Source of the DNA: Pirellulales bacterium
GTDB taxonomy: Bacteria; Planctomycetota; Planctomycetia; Pirellulales; Thermoguttaceae
Direction of reading: 5' to 3'
DNA: 64,000 bases
Assembly: GCA_013360685.1 (NCBI GenBank)
Contig: JABWBD010000002.1
Coordinates: forward strand, 1-64,000
The notes beneath the pieces are model-generated. The model was not told the origin of the DNA and did no database searches. It saw only the letters and a program-made list of their open reading frames with translations. Positions within the stretch are counted from its first letter, which is position 1; every line of letters starts with the position of its first letter. Shown here piece by piece: positions 18,952 to 28,717 of the stretch. The position numbers were made by a program, and so were the translations under genes.

Positions 18952-20184
18952 TCAGAGTTGGCCTTGAAAAGCGGAGCGAAGTAGCGACGCGGGCAATGCT
19001 TCGATTGTTTGCAACTCGTTCCGCAACGTGGCTTCAAGCTCTCGAACCCGCGACATCTTCGCGCTGATAGTTCTGACGATGGCGCGCTGTTCGTCCATTT
19101 CGGGCACTGGAATGGGTAGCGAGTTGATCTGGCTTCGCGTGATCTTTTTCATAGACCCGCTTGCGCCGCCTGCTTTTTCCCGCCAGTAGCCCGTCACGTA
19201 CAGGAACGACAAGTAGGTTGTAAGGAACTGCGGCGCAATTCTTTCTCCAGCCCAAATCCGAATCGTCAAATCTGACGCGACCGTGCCGCTAGGTTCGCCG
19301 GAAAACATCGCGACACGCCCGACAAGCTCGGTAGTGTTGCTGCGGGCGATCAGGACTTCATTCGGTGAAACAACGCAGTCTTCGGCATCACTTGACCACA
19401 TTCGCGCCGTCTTTATGCCTGATGGGTCGAATCCACTCTCAGTTAGACACGCTGTCGTGATCGCGCGAACTTCCGCGTCGCCAGCGGTTGCAATCGACTT
19501 CGATGGCAGCAGTTGGCAGACCTCGCCGATTGGCTGTCGATTTTCATTTGCTTCATCCGGCCCTGCGAACACATCCCGCAGGTAGGCGGCGGGGAGGGCT
19601 TTGGCGGCTTCGAGTTGGGCTTCGGCCGCGGCCCGCGCTCGCTGGACCGCCGCCAACTGTTCCTTCAGAATCCCCGCAATCCGCTTCTGCTCGGCCACCG
19701 GGGGAAGGGGCATCGTCATCGAACCAAGCAGAGTTGCATTTACGTTCGGCTGCGCGCCGCCGCGTGCGTGCGCGTTCACCTGCTGCCAATAGTCGTTGCT
19801 TTGAAAGAAAGCGTAAATGAAGTCCGAGGTAACACGTTCGCTAGGCCGAAGCCGGATCAGGTACGAGGCAAACACGGCGCGGGGTGGTTGCCGAATCAGG
19901 AAACTCTTACCTGTCGTACCGCCAGTTCGCGCGAAAACGATGTCACCATCCTGTAGTCTGTTGGCTTCCTCGTCTTCCGCCGTGATTTCACAACCCGGCA
20001 CGGCTTCCCAATCGACGCGCCCGTTCTGAATGTCCGTGATCCGAAGGAACTTGGGCGTTGCAACGGTAAAGTTCGCGCTGGCTGTGTAGCCGTAGTCAAT
20101 GAACTGGCAAACGTCAGCTACTCTTGCGCGTTCCCACCCATCAGGCAACGTCGCATCGTTTGGTAGTTCAAGTTGCGTCGTCAT
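18952..20184 (-). CDS. hsdS: Type I restriction-modification specificity subunit (HsdS)
   Basis: Two TRD-like halves with LPPVAEQKRIAGILKEQL and IPVPEMDEQRAIVRTI repeats; between hsdM and hsdR. Confidence 0.92.
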   Translation of the reverse strand: MTTQLELPNDATLPDGWERARVADVCQFIDYGYTASANFTVATPKFLRITDIQNGRVDWEAVPGCEITAEDEEANRLQDGDIVFARTGGTTGKSFLIRQPPRAVFASYLIRLRPSERVTSDFIYAFFQSNDYWQQVNAHARGGAQPNVNATLLGSMTMPLPPVAEQKRIAGILKEQLAAVQRARAAAEAQLEAAKALPAAYLRDVFAGPDEANENRQPIGEVCQLLPSKSIATAGDAEVRAITTACLTESGFDPSGIKTARMWSSDAEDCVVSPNEVLIARSNTTELVGRVAMFSGEPSGTVASDLTIRIWAGERIAPQFLTTYLSFLYVTGYWREKAGGASGSMKKITRSQINSLPIPVPEMDEQRAIVRTISAKMSRVRELEATLRNELQTIEALPASLLRSAFQGQL

Positions 20185-20206
20185 GCTGCAAACAACCTCG
20201 CCTTTG

Positions 20207-20623
20207 TCAATTTTCCGACTCCAGTAGCGGAACGAATCTGGCCGCAACCGCGATTTCCTCCGCGATGAGCTTGCAGGCCGCTTTGTCGTCCATCGGCCAG
20301 CCGACCACGTTGGTGTGGTTCGGGTTGTCTTCGATAGGATCGGCTTCAACCGTCAGCCGTTGGCTTTCGCAAGTCGCCGCCAAAACGTCTCCTCGGGCGT
20401 ACAGCGTCTGATTACGCTTTGCAGCGGCTGCTTGTCCTGCCTGCCAAACCTCGGCTTCGGTCGCGTCTCGATGTCGAGTCACTGACTCTTTGCCGTTTCC
20501 CGGCGGGAGAAACGCAGCCGCCTTCACACGCCGGTTTTCTCGGCTGAAGTGCCTTGAAGAATAGATGTAGCGGGCCAGCAGTTCATCGGACTCGACCGCC
20601 GGAACATTTGTTGGGTCTAGCAT
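20207..20623 (-). CDS. Hypothetical protein inside the type I R-M operon
   Basis: Open, co-directional, overlaps the upstream gene start. Confidence 0.6.
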   Translation of the reverse strand: MLDPTNVPAVESDELLARYIYSSRHFSRENRRVKAAAFLPPGNGKESVTRHRDATEAEVWQAGQAAAAKRNQTLYARGDVLAATCESQRLTVEADPIEDNPNHTNVVGWPMDDKAACKLIAEEIAVAARFVPLLESEN

Positions 20624-21075
20624 GTGTAAACGTCGCGAATCAGATCGAGAATCCTTTCGGGTACTTCGTCGAAAAACGGCTCCGTGCCGCAGGTGCGCGC
20701 CGGACCAAGCAGCGCGGCGTAGTGCAACAGTTCATCGGGGGCAATGCTGACTGAAAGAGTTCGACGCGGCGCAAGATGCCACTCCAACGTAATGTGACCG
20801 TCGGGCTCCGCGCCGATCGACGGGAGCCACGTGCCCAAGGGCAGCGCCAGCAGAAACCGGCGCGCGTGCTGGTACGTGTCCCAAATGACGGGGAGCGCTT
20901 CGTATCCATCCCAATCAGGCTGGCTGCACTCTTGCCACGTTTCAGCCAGTTCGTCGCGCAGTACGTGTTCGATGCCCAGCGCCGCCGACTTGTGCAGATA
21001 ACGTTGCTGGCCGGCCAACTGCTCCTGAATGTACTTCGCGGCCTGACTGCCACCGCGAATAGTGCTGGTGCTCAT
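20617..21075 (-). CDS. Hypothetical protein inside the type I R-M operon
   Basis: MSTSTIRGGSQAAKYIQEQLAGQQRYLHKSAALGIEHVL...; ATG overlaps the upstream stop. Confidence 0.65.
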   Translation of the reverse strand: MSTSTIRGGSQAAKYIQEQLAGQQRYLHKSAALGIEHVLRDELAETWQECSQPDWDGYEALPVIWDTYQHARRFLLALPLGTWLPSIGAEPDGHITLEWHLAPRRTLSVSIAPDELLHYAALLGPARTCGTEPFFDEVPERILDLIRDVYTC

Positions 21076-21848
21076 GCTTCGTCGCTCCTGAACCGCTCCA
21101 AGGCGGCTCTTGTTAGCAATGAGAAAAACGCCTTGTTCTTGATCCACTGCATTTGAAGTAATCGGCTATCCATTTCATCGAATTGAATTGCCCGCGTCGT
21201 GCCCACGTCCAGGTCGAGAATCAGCCCAAAAGACTCCCGCTCTGGCGGAGCGGGTGGCTGGATCGTCTGAACGACGTTCAATTCGTAAGGGTGGTCTGGA
21301 ATACTGAACTTCGTTTGGTACAGAAAGGCTTTGACCGGGAGTTTGATGGATTCAGGGCTGCTCGGCGGCAAGGCCAGCACACTGGCAACATCGTTCGGCT
21401 CGACCGAAATCAGATTGATGAACCGGACCCCAAGCCGTTGAATCTCGGATGGCTCGGCCAGTTCGCGATAGATGCACCACAACCGTTGGGCTTCGGCCTG
21501 AAACTTCTCCCAATCTTGATAGGGCTTCAGCCGGCTGAAGACGAAGCCATTGCGAGTGTACTGCGCGACTTGCAGCTTGTCGTCAGACTCGAAGCGGAAA
21601 CCGTGCCACGAATGACGTTGTTGAACGGACGCCCCTTCCGGCCCAAACTCCGCACCGACGCCGACTTCCTGCTGCCGTTGCACGTTCGGATAGTCGGGCA
21701 GCTTCGCTTTCAGTTGCTCTTGCAAGGCATCCGGTTCGAGCTTCTTTTCCGCTCTCGCACGCCAGTGAATAACCGCTTCCACGATGGGCGCGTTCGGCAA
21801 GTGCTCAAATGATTCAGACAGGTCGATCTTGAATCCGTTGGCGGTCAT
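21072..21848 (-). CDS. TIGR04255-like family protein
   Basis: FEHLPNAPIVEAVIHWRA...YQDWEKFQAEAQRLW...IQRLGVRFINLI...FGLILDLDVG. Confidence 0.7.
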   Translation of the reverse strand: MTANGFKIDLSESFEHLPNAPIVEAVIHWRARAEKKLEPDALQEQLKAKLPDYPNVQRQQEVGVGAEFGPEGASVQQRHSWHGFRFESDDKLQVAQYTRNGFVFSRLKPYQDWEKFQAEAQRLWCIYRELAEPSEIQRLGVRFINLISVEPNDVASVLALPPSSPESIKLPVKAFLYQTKFSIPDHPYELNVVQTIQPPAPPERESFGLILDLDVGTTRAIQFDEMDSRLLQMQWIKNKAFFSLLTRAALERFRSDEA

Positions 21849-21907
21849 TGTTCTCCATTCAACTACGGATTGCCGTTCTGGCCGGTTCGCCATCGGGCCC
21901 TACCATA

Positions 21908-24310
21908 TTATGCAGCAAAAAGCCTCGCTTTGGTATCCAGCAGCACGGCGGCCGGTTTGCCGAGCTCGCGCAGGGCTTTGATCGGCCCATCCTTCCCGCC
22001 GGCCCGGCGGACATCGGGGGTGTTGAAAATGTCGGGGCTTTCCAGGCCGTCGGTTCCCGCCTTGCCGAACTGGCCCACGATTGCTTCCAGCGTATGTGCC
22101 GCCGCCGTCGGCAGGCCGCCGAGCCAGGCCGAGTGCTTGTAGAAGAAAGCGTCGGCCCGGTCGATCCGCGTCTTGGGGTCCAGGCCGTAGCCCAGGTCGG
22201 CCAGCACGTCGTACAGGTCGTAATCGTCCATCTGGTCCAAGGCCCGTACCAGCAGGGGCGAACGGCCCGCGTCGGGCAACCGGCCGAACAATTCCAGCCG
22301 CTTGTTGCGCACGATCCACAAGCCGCGGAAGTCGCCGATATGGGCCGCTTCCTCGATCAATCGCCGGGCGAGTCGTTCCTTGTATTCTTCGACGCTGATC
22401 TTCGTCATCACGCCGTTGACTTCGACCGGAATCGAATGGCCGGCTTCGGTCACTTCCACGTCAAAACCCGCCACGATGATTCGCGGTTGCGGCGGCTGCG
22501 GCGGTGGCGGTGGTTCGGGGCCAGGGCCTTCCGGCGGTTCGGGCGGCGGCGGGCTGATGAACTTCTGGCCGAACAGGTCCGTTGCGCCGGTGTAGTCGTA
22601 GATGCGGAACATCAGCTTGCCGGTCGGCACGTCGATCCGCGTTCCCCGGCCGACCATCTGGTAGAAACTGATGGGTGAATGGACATACTTGAAGAACACG
22701 ACGTTCCGCAGGGCTGGCACGTCCACGCCCGTGGTCAGCAGGTCCACCGTGGTGGCGATGAAGTGGCTGCGCGTCGCGCCCCGCAGTTCGGCCAGATAAT
22801 CCTTGCCGCCGGCCGCCGTACACTTGAACGAATAGGCGTCGAGCGGCTGCTCTCCTTGCTGGGCGCACCACGCGGCGTACAGGTTGTTCATCATGGCCGC
22901 CACGTCGTCGGCGTGCCGGTCGCGGGCGCAGAAGATGACCGTCTTCTGCTCCGGGCCGCCGGTGTCGATCAGGTACTCAAACAGGTCGCGGCACATCGCT
23001 TCCACCCGGTCGGGAAGCATGACCTGGGTTTCGTAGCTGGTGGCCTCGTACATGGCCTTCAACTGGTCGGCGGTGACGGGCTGGCCGGTAATCGCGTCGA
23101 TCGGATTGCGGGCCATGATGTCGTCGAGCGTGATGCCGGTATCGTCCAGGTTGACACGGCCTTCCCGGATTTCGCAAGCGGCCAGGTAGCCGTCTTCGAT
23201 GCCTTGGCCCAGCGAGTATTCGTAGACCGGCTCGCCGAAGTATTTGAGATTGTCGGCCGTGATCTGGGCGTCGGCCTTGGCTTCCGGCGAGTCGTCGCAG
23301 ATTTCCTGGATTTCCCTGGGCGTCGCGGTCAGACCGACTTGAACCGCTGCCGGGTTGCGGTTCAGCACCTGGGACCACTTGCCCCAGGCCGAGCGGTGGC
23401 ATTCGTCGATGACGATATGAGTAAAGAAGTTCTCCGGGTAATGCTTCAAGAGGAAGCTGGCGTCGGCTTCGTCGGAGTCCACGCCCAGCGTCTGGTAGGT
23501 TGCCACGACGATCCGGGCGTTCTTCTGCGGGTCGCGGGTGCTGACGGCCGCCACGTCGTTGCCAAACTCGTTTTGCAGCGCGCCGAGCGCCTGGGTTCGC
23601 AGTTCGTCGCGGTCGCAGACGAACAAGGCGCGGCCCATCTTGCCGGCGTCGGCCGTCCGCCGGAGCAACTGCACGGCCAAAAACGTCTTGCCGGAGCCAG
23701 TCGCCAGGGACAGCAGCGCCCGTTTCGGCTTGCCGTCTTTCTCGGCCTTGGCGACTTTCTCGAAGACGGCCCGAATCGCGGCGTCCTGATAGTACCGCCG
23801 CTTGGCTTCCCCGCCCGAATACGGCGTGACCAGCGGCTTGGCCACTTCCTCGGCCAGCCCGAAGCCCATGCCGGCTTCGTAGCGTGCCCGCAGTTCGTCG
23901 CAGGTGGGAAACTCGGCCATCGGCCGGGGCGGGCTGGTCAGCTTCGTGAAGTTGTCGTACTCCACGAACATGTGGCCGTTGCTGGAAAACGCGAACGGCA
24001 CGTTCAGCCGCTTGCAGCGGGCGTAGGACTTCGCCTGCTCCAAGCCGTGGCCAGGGGGAAGATTCTCGGCCTTGGCCTCGATGACGCCCAGGGCGACGGG
24101 CTGGTCGCCGCTGCTGACTTTCACCCGCAACGTGTAATCGACGCGGCCCTTGCTGCGGCGTCGGGGCTTTCCGTCGATGATTTCGATAGCGCCGGCCGTT
24201 TCTTCCCGGCGCATATGCTCCTCAGTCCAGCCGCGCGCATGGATAGCCGGTTCGATGAGTTTGGAACGAGTATCAGACTCGCCCAGCGGCGGCTCGTGAA
24301 GACCGGGCAT
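21908..24310 (-). CDS. hsdR: Type I restriction endonuclease subunit R / DEAD-box helicase (HsdR)
   Basis: SLATGSGKTFLAVQLL (Walker A), VIDECHRSAWGKW, SHFIATTVDLLTTGVDVPALRNVVF, MVGRGTRID. Confidence 0.93.
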   Translation of the reverse strand: MPGLHEPPLGESDTRSKLIEPAIHARGWTEEHMRREETAGAIEIIDGKPRRRSKGRVDYTLRVKVSSGDQPVALGVIEAKAENLPPGHGLEQAKSYARCKRLNVPFAFSSNGHMFVEYDNFTKLTSPPRPMAEFPTCDELRARYEAGMGFGLAEEVAKPLVTPYSGGEAKRRYYQDAAIRAVFEKVAKAEKDGKPKRALLSLATGSGKTFLAVQLLRRTADAGKMGRALFVCDRDELRTQALGALQNEFGNDVAAVSTRDPQKNARIVVATYQTLGVDSDEADASFLLKHYPENFFTHIVIDECHRSAWGKWSQVLNRNPAAVQVGLTATPREIQEICDDSPEAKADAQITADNLKYFGEPVYEYSLGQGIEDGYLAACEIREGRVNLDDTGITLDDIMARNPIDAITGQPVTADQLKAMYEATSYETQVMLPDRVEAMCRDLFEYLIDTGGPEQKTVIFCARDRHADDVAAMMNNLYAAWCAQQGEQPLDAYSFKCTAAGGKDYLAELRGATRSHFIATTVDLLTTGVDVPALRNVVFFKYVHSPISFYQMVGRGTRIDVPTGKLMFRIYDYTGATDLFGQKFISPPPPEPPEGPGPEPPPPPQPPQPRIIVAGFDVEVTEAGHSIPVEVNGVMTKISVEEYKERLARRLIEEAAHIGDFRGLWIVRNKRLELFGRLPDAGRSPLLVRALDQMDDYDLYDVLADLGYGLDPKTRIDRADAFFYKHSAWLGGLPTAAAHTLEAIVGQFGKAGTDGLESPDIFNTPDVRRAGGKDGPIKALRELGKPAAVLLDTKARLFAA

Positions 24311-25014
24311 AGAAAGCACCTACCCAAGATCGGGCCGAGCCACGGGGCGCCGCGGGGGTAGGTGCTATGCTTTCCGCCGCAAGCCCCCCTGACTCGATTG
24401 AAAGCCCGTGCGGAGCGACCGCACCTGGGCTAACCCGATGAGCAACAATTTACCGCCTTTTCAGCGGAGAAGCGAGACCACCAGAACGCGTGCCGTGCTC
24501 GGCAGAGGCGAGTGAACGACGGGAGACGATTGCCCCCTAACGAACTATTCGCTCGCGCGCGTGGGCACGCGCGCGACGGCCGAAGCCGCTCCCCCGCCAG
24601 CCTCATGCACGTCCCCCGGGTCGGTCCTTCCCCGCTCCTCCGCGTCGCGTTTATCCGATAGACGGGCCACACGACGGGCGATCCACTCGACCTGCCAACG
24701 CTCATAGCGGCCCAGTCCCAGCCGGCCCCGTGCCGCCCGGAAGTCGCTCACGATATTCATTTAGGCTCCGCCTTATATGCTGGTGACAATGGACCCCGAG
24801 TCGCAAACCGATTTCTTGATCCGTTCCACGCGGACATACGCTAAGGAGTCCCGGCAACACCCGCCCGGTCTGGTTCGTTTTCCGGCCGACCGCGACAGGG
24901 GGGGCCAGCCCCAGGCGAAACACCCTGCTGTGCCCCTTCCGCCGAGTGAACGAGTGCCAGCGAAACCTGACAAGACTCGCTCGGAACCACCTCTGAACCC
25001 CGCCGGCATACCCC

Positions 25015-25179
25015 TCATGTTGCCGCTGCCAGGACGGCCAAGAACACGATCCACAAGGCAAACAAGAGGCCGGTTACCGCCAGCAGCAGACGATTTGGCT
25101 TGGGCGGGTCCGGCTCCGGTCCCGGGCGCTTTTCGACAACCGAGGTGGCAGTAGGTTGCGGTTTCTTCCGGCGCGACAT
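25015..25179 (-). CDS. Small single-TM protein, right copy (54 aa)
   Basis: MSRRKKPQPTATSVVEKRPGPEPDPPKPNRLLLAVTGLLFALWIVFLAVLAAAT; paralogue of 9643-9798. Confidence 0.7.
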   Translation of the reverse strand: MSRRKKPQPTATSVVEKRPGPEPDPPKPNRLLLAVTGLLFALWIVFLAVLAAAT

Positions 25180-25293
25180 GTGAGGAGTCCGGAGCGGTTT
25201 TTTTTCGCCGGTAGCCCCTGGGTAGCCCCGCAGCCTATCCCTACCTTTAGGCCAACAGAATAGCCTTGCGTAACTCATTGCTACGCAAGGCTT

Positions 25294-25347
25294 TTCGGAG
25301 TGGAGGATAGCGGGCTCGAACCGCTGACCTTCTGGCTGCCAGCCAGA
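25294..25347. repeat. attR-like direct repeat, 54 bp
   Basis: Identical to 9871-9924. Confidence 0.85.
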
Positions 25348-25373
25348 CGCTCTCCCAACTGAGCTAATCCCCC
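25301..25373 (-). tRNA. tRNA-Ala (anticodon GGC)
   Basis: Full cloverleaf: GGGGGAT/ATCCTCC acceptor, GCTC/GAGC D stem, TCTGG-CTGGCAG-CCAGA anticodon arm, AGCGG-TTCGAGC-CCGCT T arm. Confidence 0.95.
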
Positions 25374-25534
25374 GCTTAGGGCAATTCCCGGTTCGCTACC
25401 GCTTTCCGGTCACTGCAAGAGTCCTAAATTTAGCGTTGCCGCGGTGTGGCGTCAAGGAATGAATTGTTCCACCCAGGATGGTTGGGTAGGTTTAGTCATG
25501 CCGTTCTTGTGGGTGGAGCAGACTGAAGTCCGCT

Positions 25535-26407
25535 TTACGGTTGGTCCTCGTATTCGAGATTACGGATCGTTTTCAGAAAGTCTTCCATCGTAGGGCACCG
25601 TTTTTTCAGGTCCGGCTCGATACACGCGTGGATGGCGGCGGCCAATTGCGGGTGGATCTGCGGACGGTATTGGTGAATGTCCACGGGAGGTTGATCGTGG
25701 GTCATCGCGGCCATGCCCGTGGTGCCCCGCGGCCAGGGCAGTTCGTTGGTGCACATTTCATAGGCCGTCACCCCGAAGGAAAAGATGTCGAGTCGCTGGT
25801 CCGTTGCATACCGGCGGACCAGTTCCGGGGCCATGTAGTTGGGCGTACCGGTGCGGTTGCCCGGCTGCATGAACGGCGGCGTGGCGGGTACGGAGAGGCC
25901 GAAATCGGTTAGTTTCATCGTCTGGCTGTCGCCGGTGAGGATCAGGTTCCGCGGACAGATATCGCGATGGATGAACCCAGCGGCATGGACCGCACCGAGG
26001 GCCTCAGCCACCTGGCGGATGTATCGAAGCCGTTGTCCGTTGAGCTGATTGTTGCGCGCGATCAACAGCGAGTTCAAGCCCGCGCCTTCCAAGAACTCCA
26101 TCACCAGGTACTGCGCCCCCTCGGTGGTCAGTCCGTGTTCATACGTCTCGACGATCGATGGGTGGTGGAACTGGATGGCAATCTGCCCTTCGGTCGGCTT
26201 CTTGAGCCCTTTGAAACGGGCCTCGAACATTCTCGTCTTCGCCGGATCCAGGATCTTCAAGCCGACGACCTGGTTGGTATTGCGGTCGCGGGCCCGGTAG
26301 AACTTCGACATCGTGCCCGAGATCGCTTCCCGCAGCAACTCGAAACGGTTCTTCACGTCGACCCTGCCGGGCCCAAAAATCGGTTTCAACCGATCAAGCA
26401 TTCCCAT
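25535..26407 (-). CDS. Serine/threonine protein kinase
   Basis: VVGLKIL, FIHRDICPRNLIL, LTDFGLSVP, GTPNYMAPE. Confidence 0.92.
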   Translation of the reverse strand: MGMLDRLKPIFGPGRVDVKNRFELLREAISGTMSKFYRARDRNTNQVVGLKILDPAKTRMFEARFKGLKKPTEGQIAIQFHHPSIVETYEHGLTTEGAQYLVMEFLEGAGLNSLLIARNNQLNGQRLRYIRQVAEALGAVHAAGFIHRDICPRNLILTGDSQTMKLTDFGLSVPATPPFMQPGNRTGTPNYMAPELVRRYATDQRLDIFSFGVTAYEMCTNELPWPRGTTGMAAMTHDQPPVDIHQYRPQIHPQLAAAIHACIEPDLKKRCPTMEDFLKTIRNLEYEDQP

Positions 26408-26762
26408 CGCTCGGCGCCTTGCTAGTTCATAACGAGAAGTCGGCCTGAAAGCGGCAACTGAAAAAGTCGGGCCCCCCAGTGCAGGCAGCATATTCCGTGG
26501 CCTGTTAAAGCCTAAGAACGCGGGCCGCGGAGTATCCCGCCTATACACCCGTTCTCACGCTCCTGAAAGGCCATCCGATGGCTGCGTGATGCTACGGACA
26601 GGGTTAATTTAGACGGACTTGGGAGATTTAGCAAGGAACGCCTCTATGGAGGGGCAATCACATAGCGTCGAGAACGATCGCTTGGAAACTGCCCTTGTCG
26701 AGAGCCGCCTCGAAAGAAATGATGGTTCGCAATTCGATCACGGTGCCCTGCGACGAGGTCGT

Positions 26763-27219
26763 CATGCGATGCAACTTGCGACTGGCCATACTTGCTGCGG
26801 TGGTTGTCGGCGTGGCAATTCTGCTGCTGGTGCCGGCACCGGCCCAAATCCGGGCGCTAACGGGCAATCGCCTGTTCGACCTGGGCCATTTCGCACTCTT
26901 TGCCTCCGTCATGATTGTTGCCTGGTGGGGATTGGAACGTCGCATTCTGCCGGCTTTGGTATTCACGGTGGCGCTGAACGGCATCTTCGAGGTCGCGCAG
27001 AATCTGTCGGTTGTTCGAACGGCGAACGTGCCGGATTTCTTGCGTGGACTGATAGGCACCATGGCGGTCACTGTGCCCCTGTGGGCCGCTTGCGCGCCGC
27101 GGAATCGGACACGACGGCTGGCGTGCGTTGCCTCGTTGCCCGTGATCGCCGCCTGGCCGGCTTTGGAGGTTTGGCCTCTCGTGGTCCACATCTGCCGGAA
27201 ATATCTCGGGATTTCCTGA
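26763..27219 (+). CDS. VanZ-like membrane protein
   Basis: MRCNLRLAILAAVVVGVAILLLVPAPAQIRALTGNRLFDLGHFALFASVMIVAWW... Confidence 0.5.
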
Positions 27220-27337
27220 ACCTCGGCTCCCTTTCTTGACGATCCTAACCTGAAGTGATCGTCCATGCCGCCAGAAAACGCCGGACAGATCGCTTCCCTC
27301 TCCTGCGGCAATCCCCACGAAAGGGTCCGATTCACCG

Positions 27338-27817
27338 ATGCTCAAAGCCAAGGACATCATGTCGACCGAGGTGATTTCGCTCGACCCCGAGGATTCTATC
27401 GCAGTCGCGGTCCAACGCCTGCTGGATCACCAGGTGAGTAGCCTACCGGTGATCGACCGCGCTGGACGGCTGGTCGGCGTGGTTTCCGAGTTGGATTTCC
27501 TGGACCTGGTGTGGGATTTTGACCGGACCAACAGCGAGGTGTACCAGTACATGACCCGGCAGGTCCACTCGGTCGAAGAGGACGACGACTTGCTCTCTGT
27601 GGTCGAACGGTTCCGGCTGTTTGGAATCCGGCGTCTGCCCGTGGTCCGGGGCAATCGAGTGGTGGGCATTATCGACCGCCATGATCTCTTGGCCCGCTTG
27701 TCGGCGACGGAGACCTTGGGTCTGGGCCGGCAGCCAAGCGGCCGGTCACAAGGGGGCGAGCTGGCTATCGCGGGGACTGCCGTGAGCTCTGCCAGTGAAG
27801 CAGTGGCCGCCGCCTGA
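27338..27817 (+). CDS. CBS-domain-containing protein
   Basis: Tandem CBS: MLKAKDIMSTEVISLDPEDSIAVAVQRLLDHQVSSLPVID... and YMTRQVHSVEEDDDLLSVVERFRLFGIRRLPVV. Confidence 0.88.
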   Translation: MLKAKDIMSTEVISLDPEDSIAVAVQRLLDHQVSSLPVIDRAGRLVGVVSELDFLDLVWDFDRTNSEVYQYMTRQVHSVEEDDDLLSVVERFRLFGIRRLPVVRGNRVVGIIDRHDLLARLSATETLGLGRQPSGRSQGGELAIAGTAVSSASEAVAAA

Positions 27818-28061
27818 TTTGCCCGGTGAGAGCTGCTTGCCTCCGGGACAGTCTCTCCGGGCGCTGCCTCGCCCGGATTGGACTGCGGTGCGATTCACCC
27901 GCCAGCAGGGGATGCTCTGGCAATATTCGCAAGTAGAACTAGAATACTTGAGATATGCGCCGGGAGACGCCCACTTGTTTCCACGGTTCGTTGCCCACTC
28001 CCAGATGGCTACCGAGTAACCTGCCCAGATCAGCGCCAGCCTTTGCATTGGAGACCTTCCT

Positions 28062-28685
28062 TTGGTGGCTACAGTACCGGCCGACACAAGCAGCGCGATC
28101 GAGATACCGCTCAAGGATCCTGGATTGGCGGCCTTCCTGGCCTGGCTGGTTCCTGGACTGGGCCATTTGTATCAGGGCCGAACTGCCAAGGCCGTTCTCT
28201 ACTTCGTCTGCATTTTGGGCACATTCTCGTACGGCGTTTACCTCGGCGGGAACCGCGAGTTGGGATGGGGCCGGGTAGTCTACGCATCGTGGCGGCCCGG
28301 AGACCGTCGCCTCCCCTATTTGTGCCAACTGGGGGTCGGATTGCCGGCCTTGCCCGCGTTGGTTCAGGCCAATCGTGTTCGTCACGGGAAAGAGCCCTTG
28401 TTTGGCGGATTCATGGCCCCGCCGGCCCTTGGCGGCAATTTCGATCAGTTCGGCGAACCGAGGCGCGACGACTTCGGCCAGCCGACCGTCCACGAACTCC
28501 ACAAGAAGCTACATCGCTACTTCGAGCTGGGGACCGTTTACACGATGATCGCCGGATTGCTCAACATCTTGGCGATCTATGATGCCTGGGGCGGGCCCGT
28601 CTTTTCGGACGAAGAAGAGGAGGACGGGGAGAACGAGGACAAGAGCGAAGACAAGCCCGAGGGATCCGCATCGCTGAAGTCTTAG
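28062..28685 (+). CDS. DUF6677-like membrane protein (TM2-like N-terminus)
   Basis: AAFLAWLVPGLGHLYQGRTAKAVLYF... plus acidic C-terminus. Confidence 0.7.
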   Translation: MVATVPADTSSAIEIPLKDPGLAAFLAWLVPGLGHLYQGRTAKAVLYFVCILGTFSYGVYLGGNRELGWGRVVYASWRPGDRRLPYLCQLGVGLPALPALVQANRVRHGKEPLFGGFMAPPALGGNFDQFGEPRRDDFGQPTVHELHKKLHRYFELGTVYTMIAGLLNILAIYDAWGGPVFSDEEEEDGENEDKSEDKPEGSASLKS

Positions 28686-28717
28686 GTCCAGCCGCCACAG
28701 CCTCGGAGTCGACTACG

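Larger units (their letters stand above)
9871..25347. mobile_element. Integrative element inserted in the 3' end of tRNA-Ala(GGC)
   Basis: 54-bp direct repeats at the ends, integrase adjacent to the left end, tRNA regenerated at the right end, accessory cargo. Confidence 0.85.

Noticed and set aside
22679-24361. 560-aa plus ORF
   Set aside because: Antisense to hsdR; composition typical of GC-rich shadow frames.
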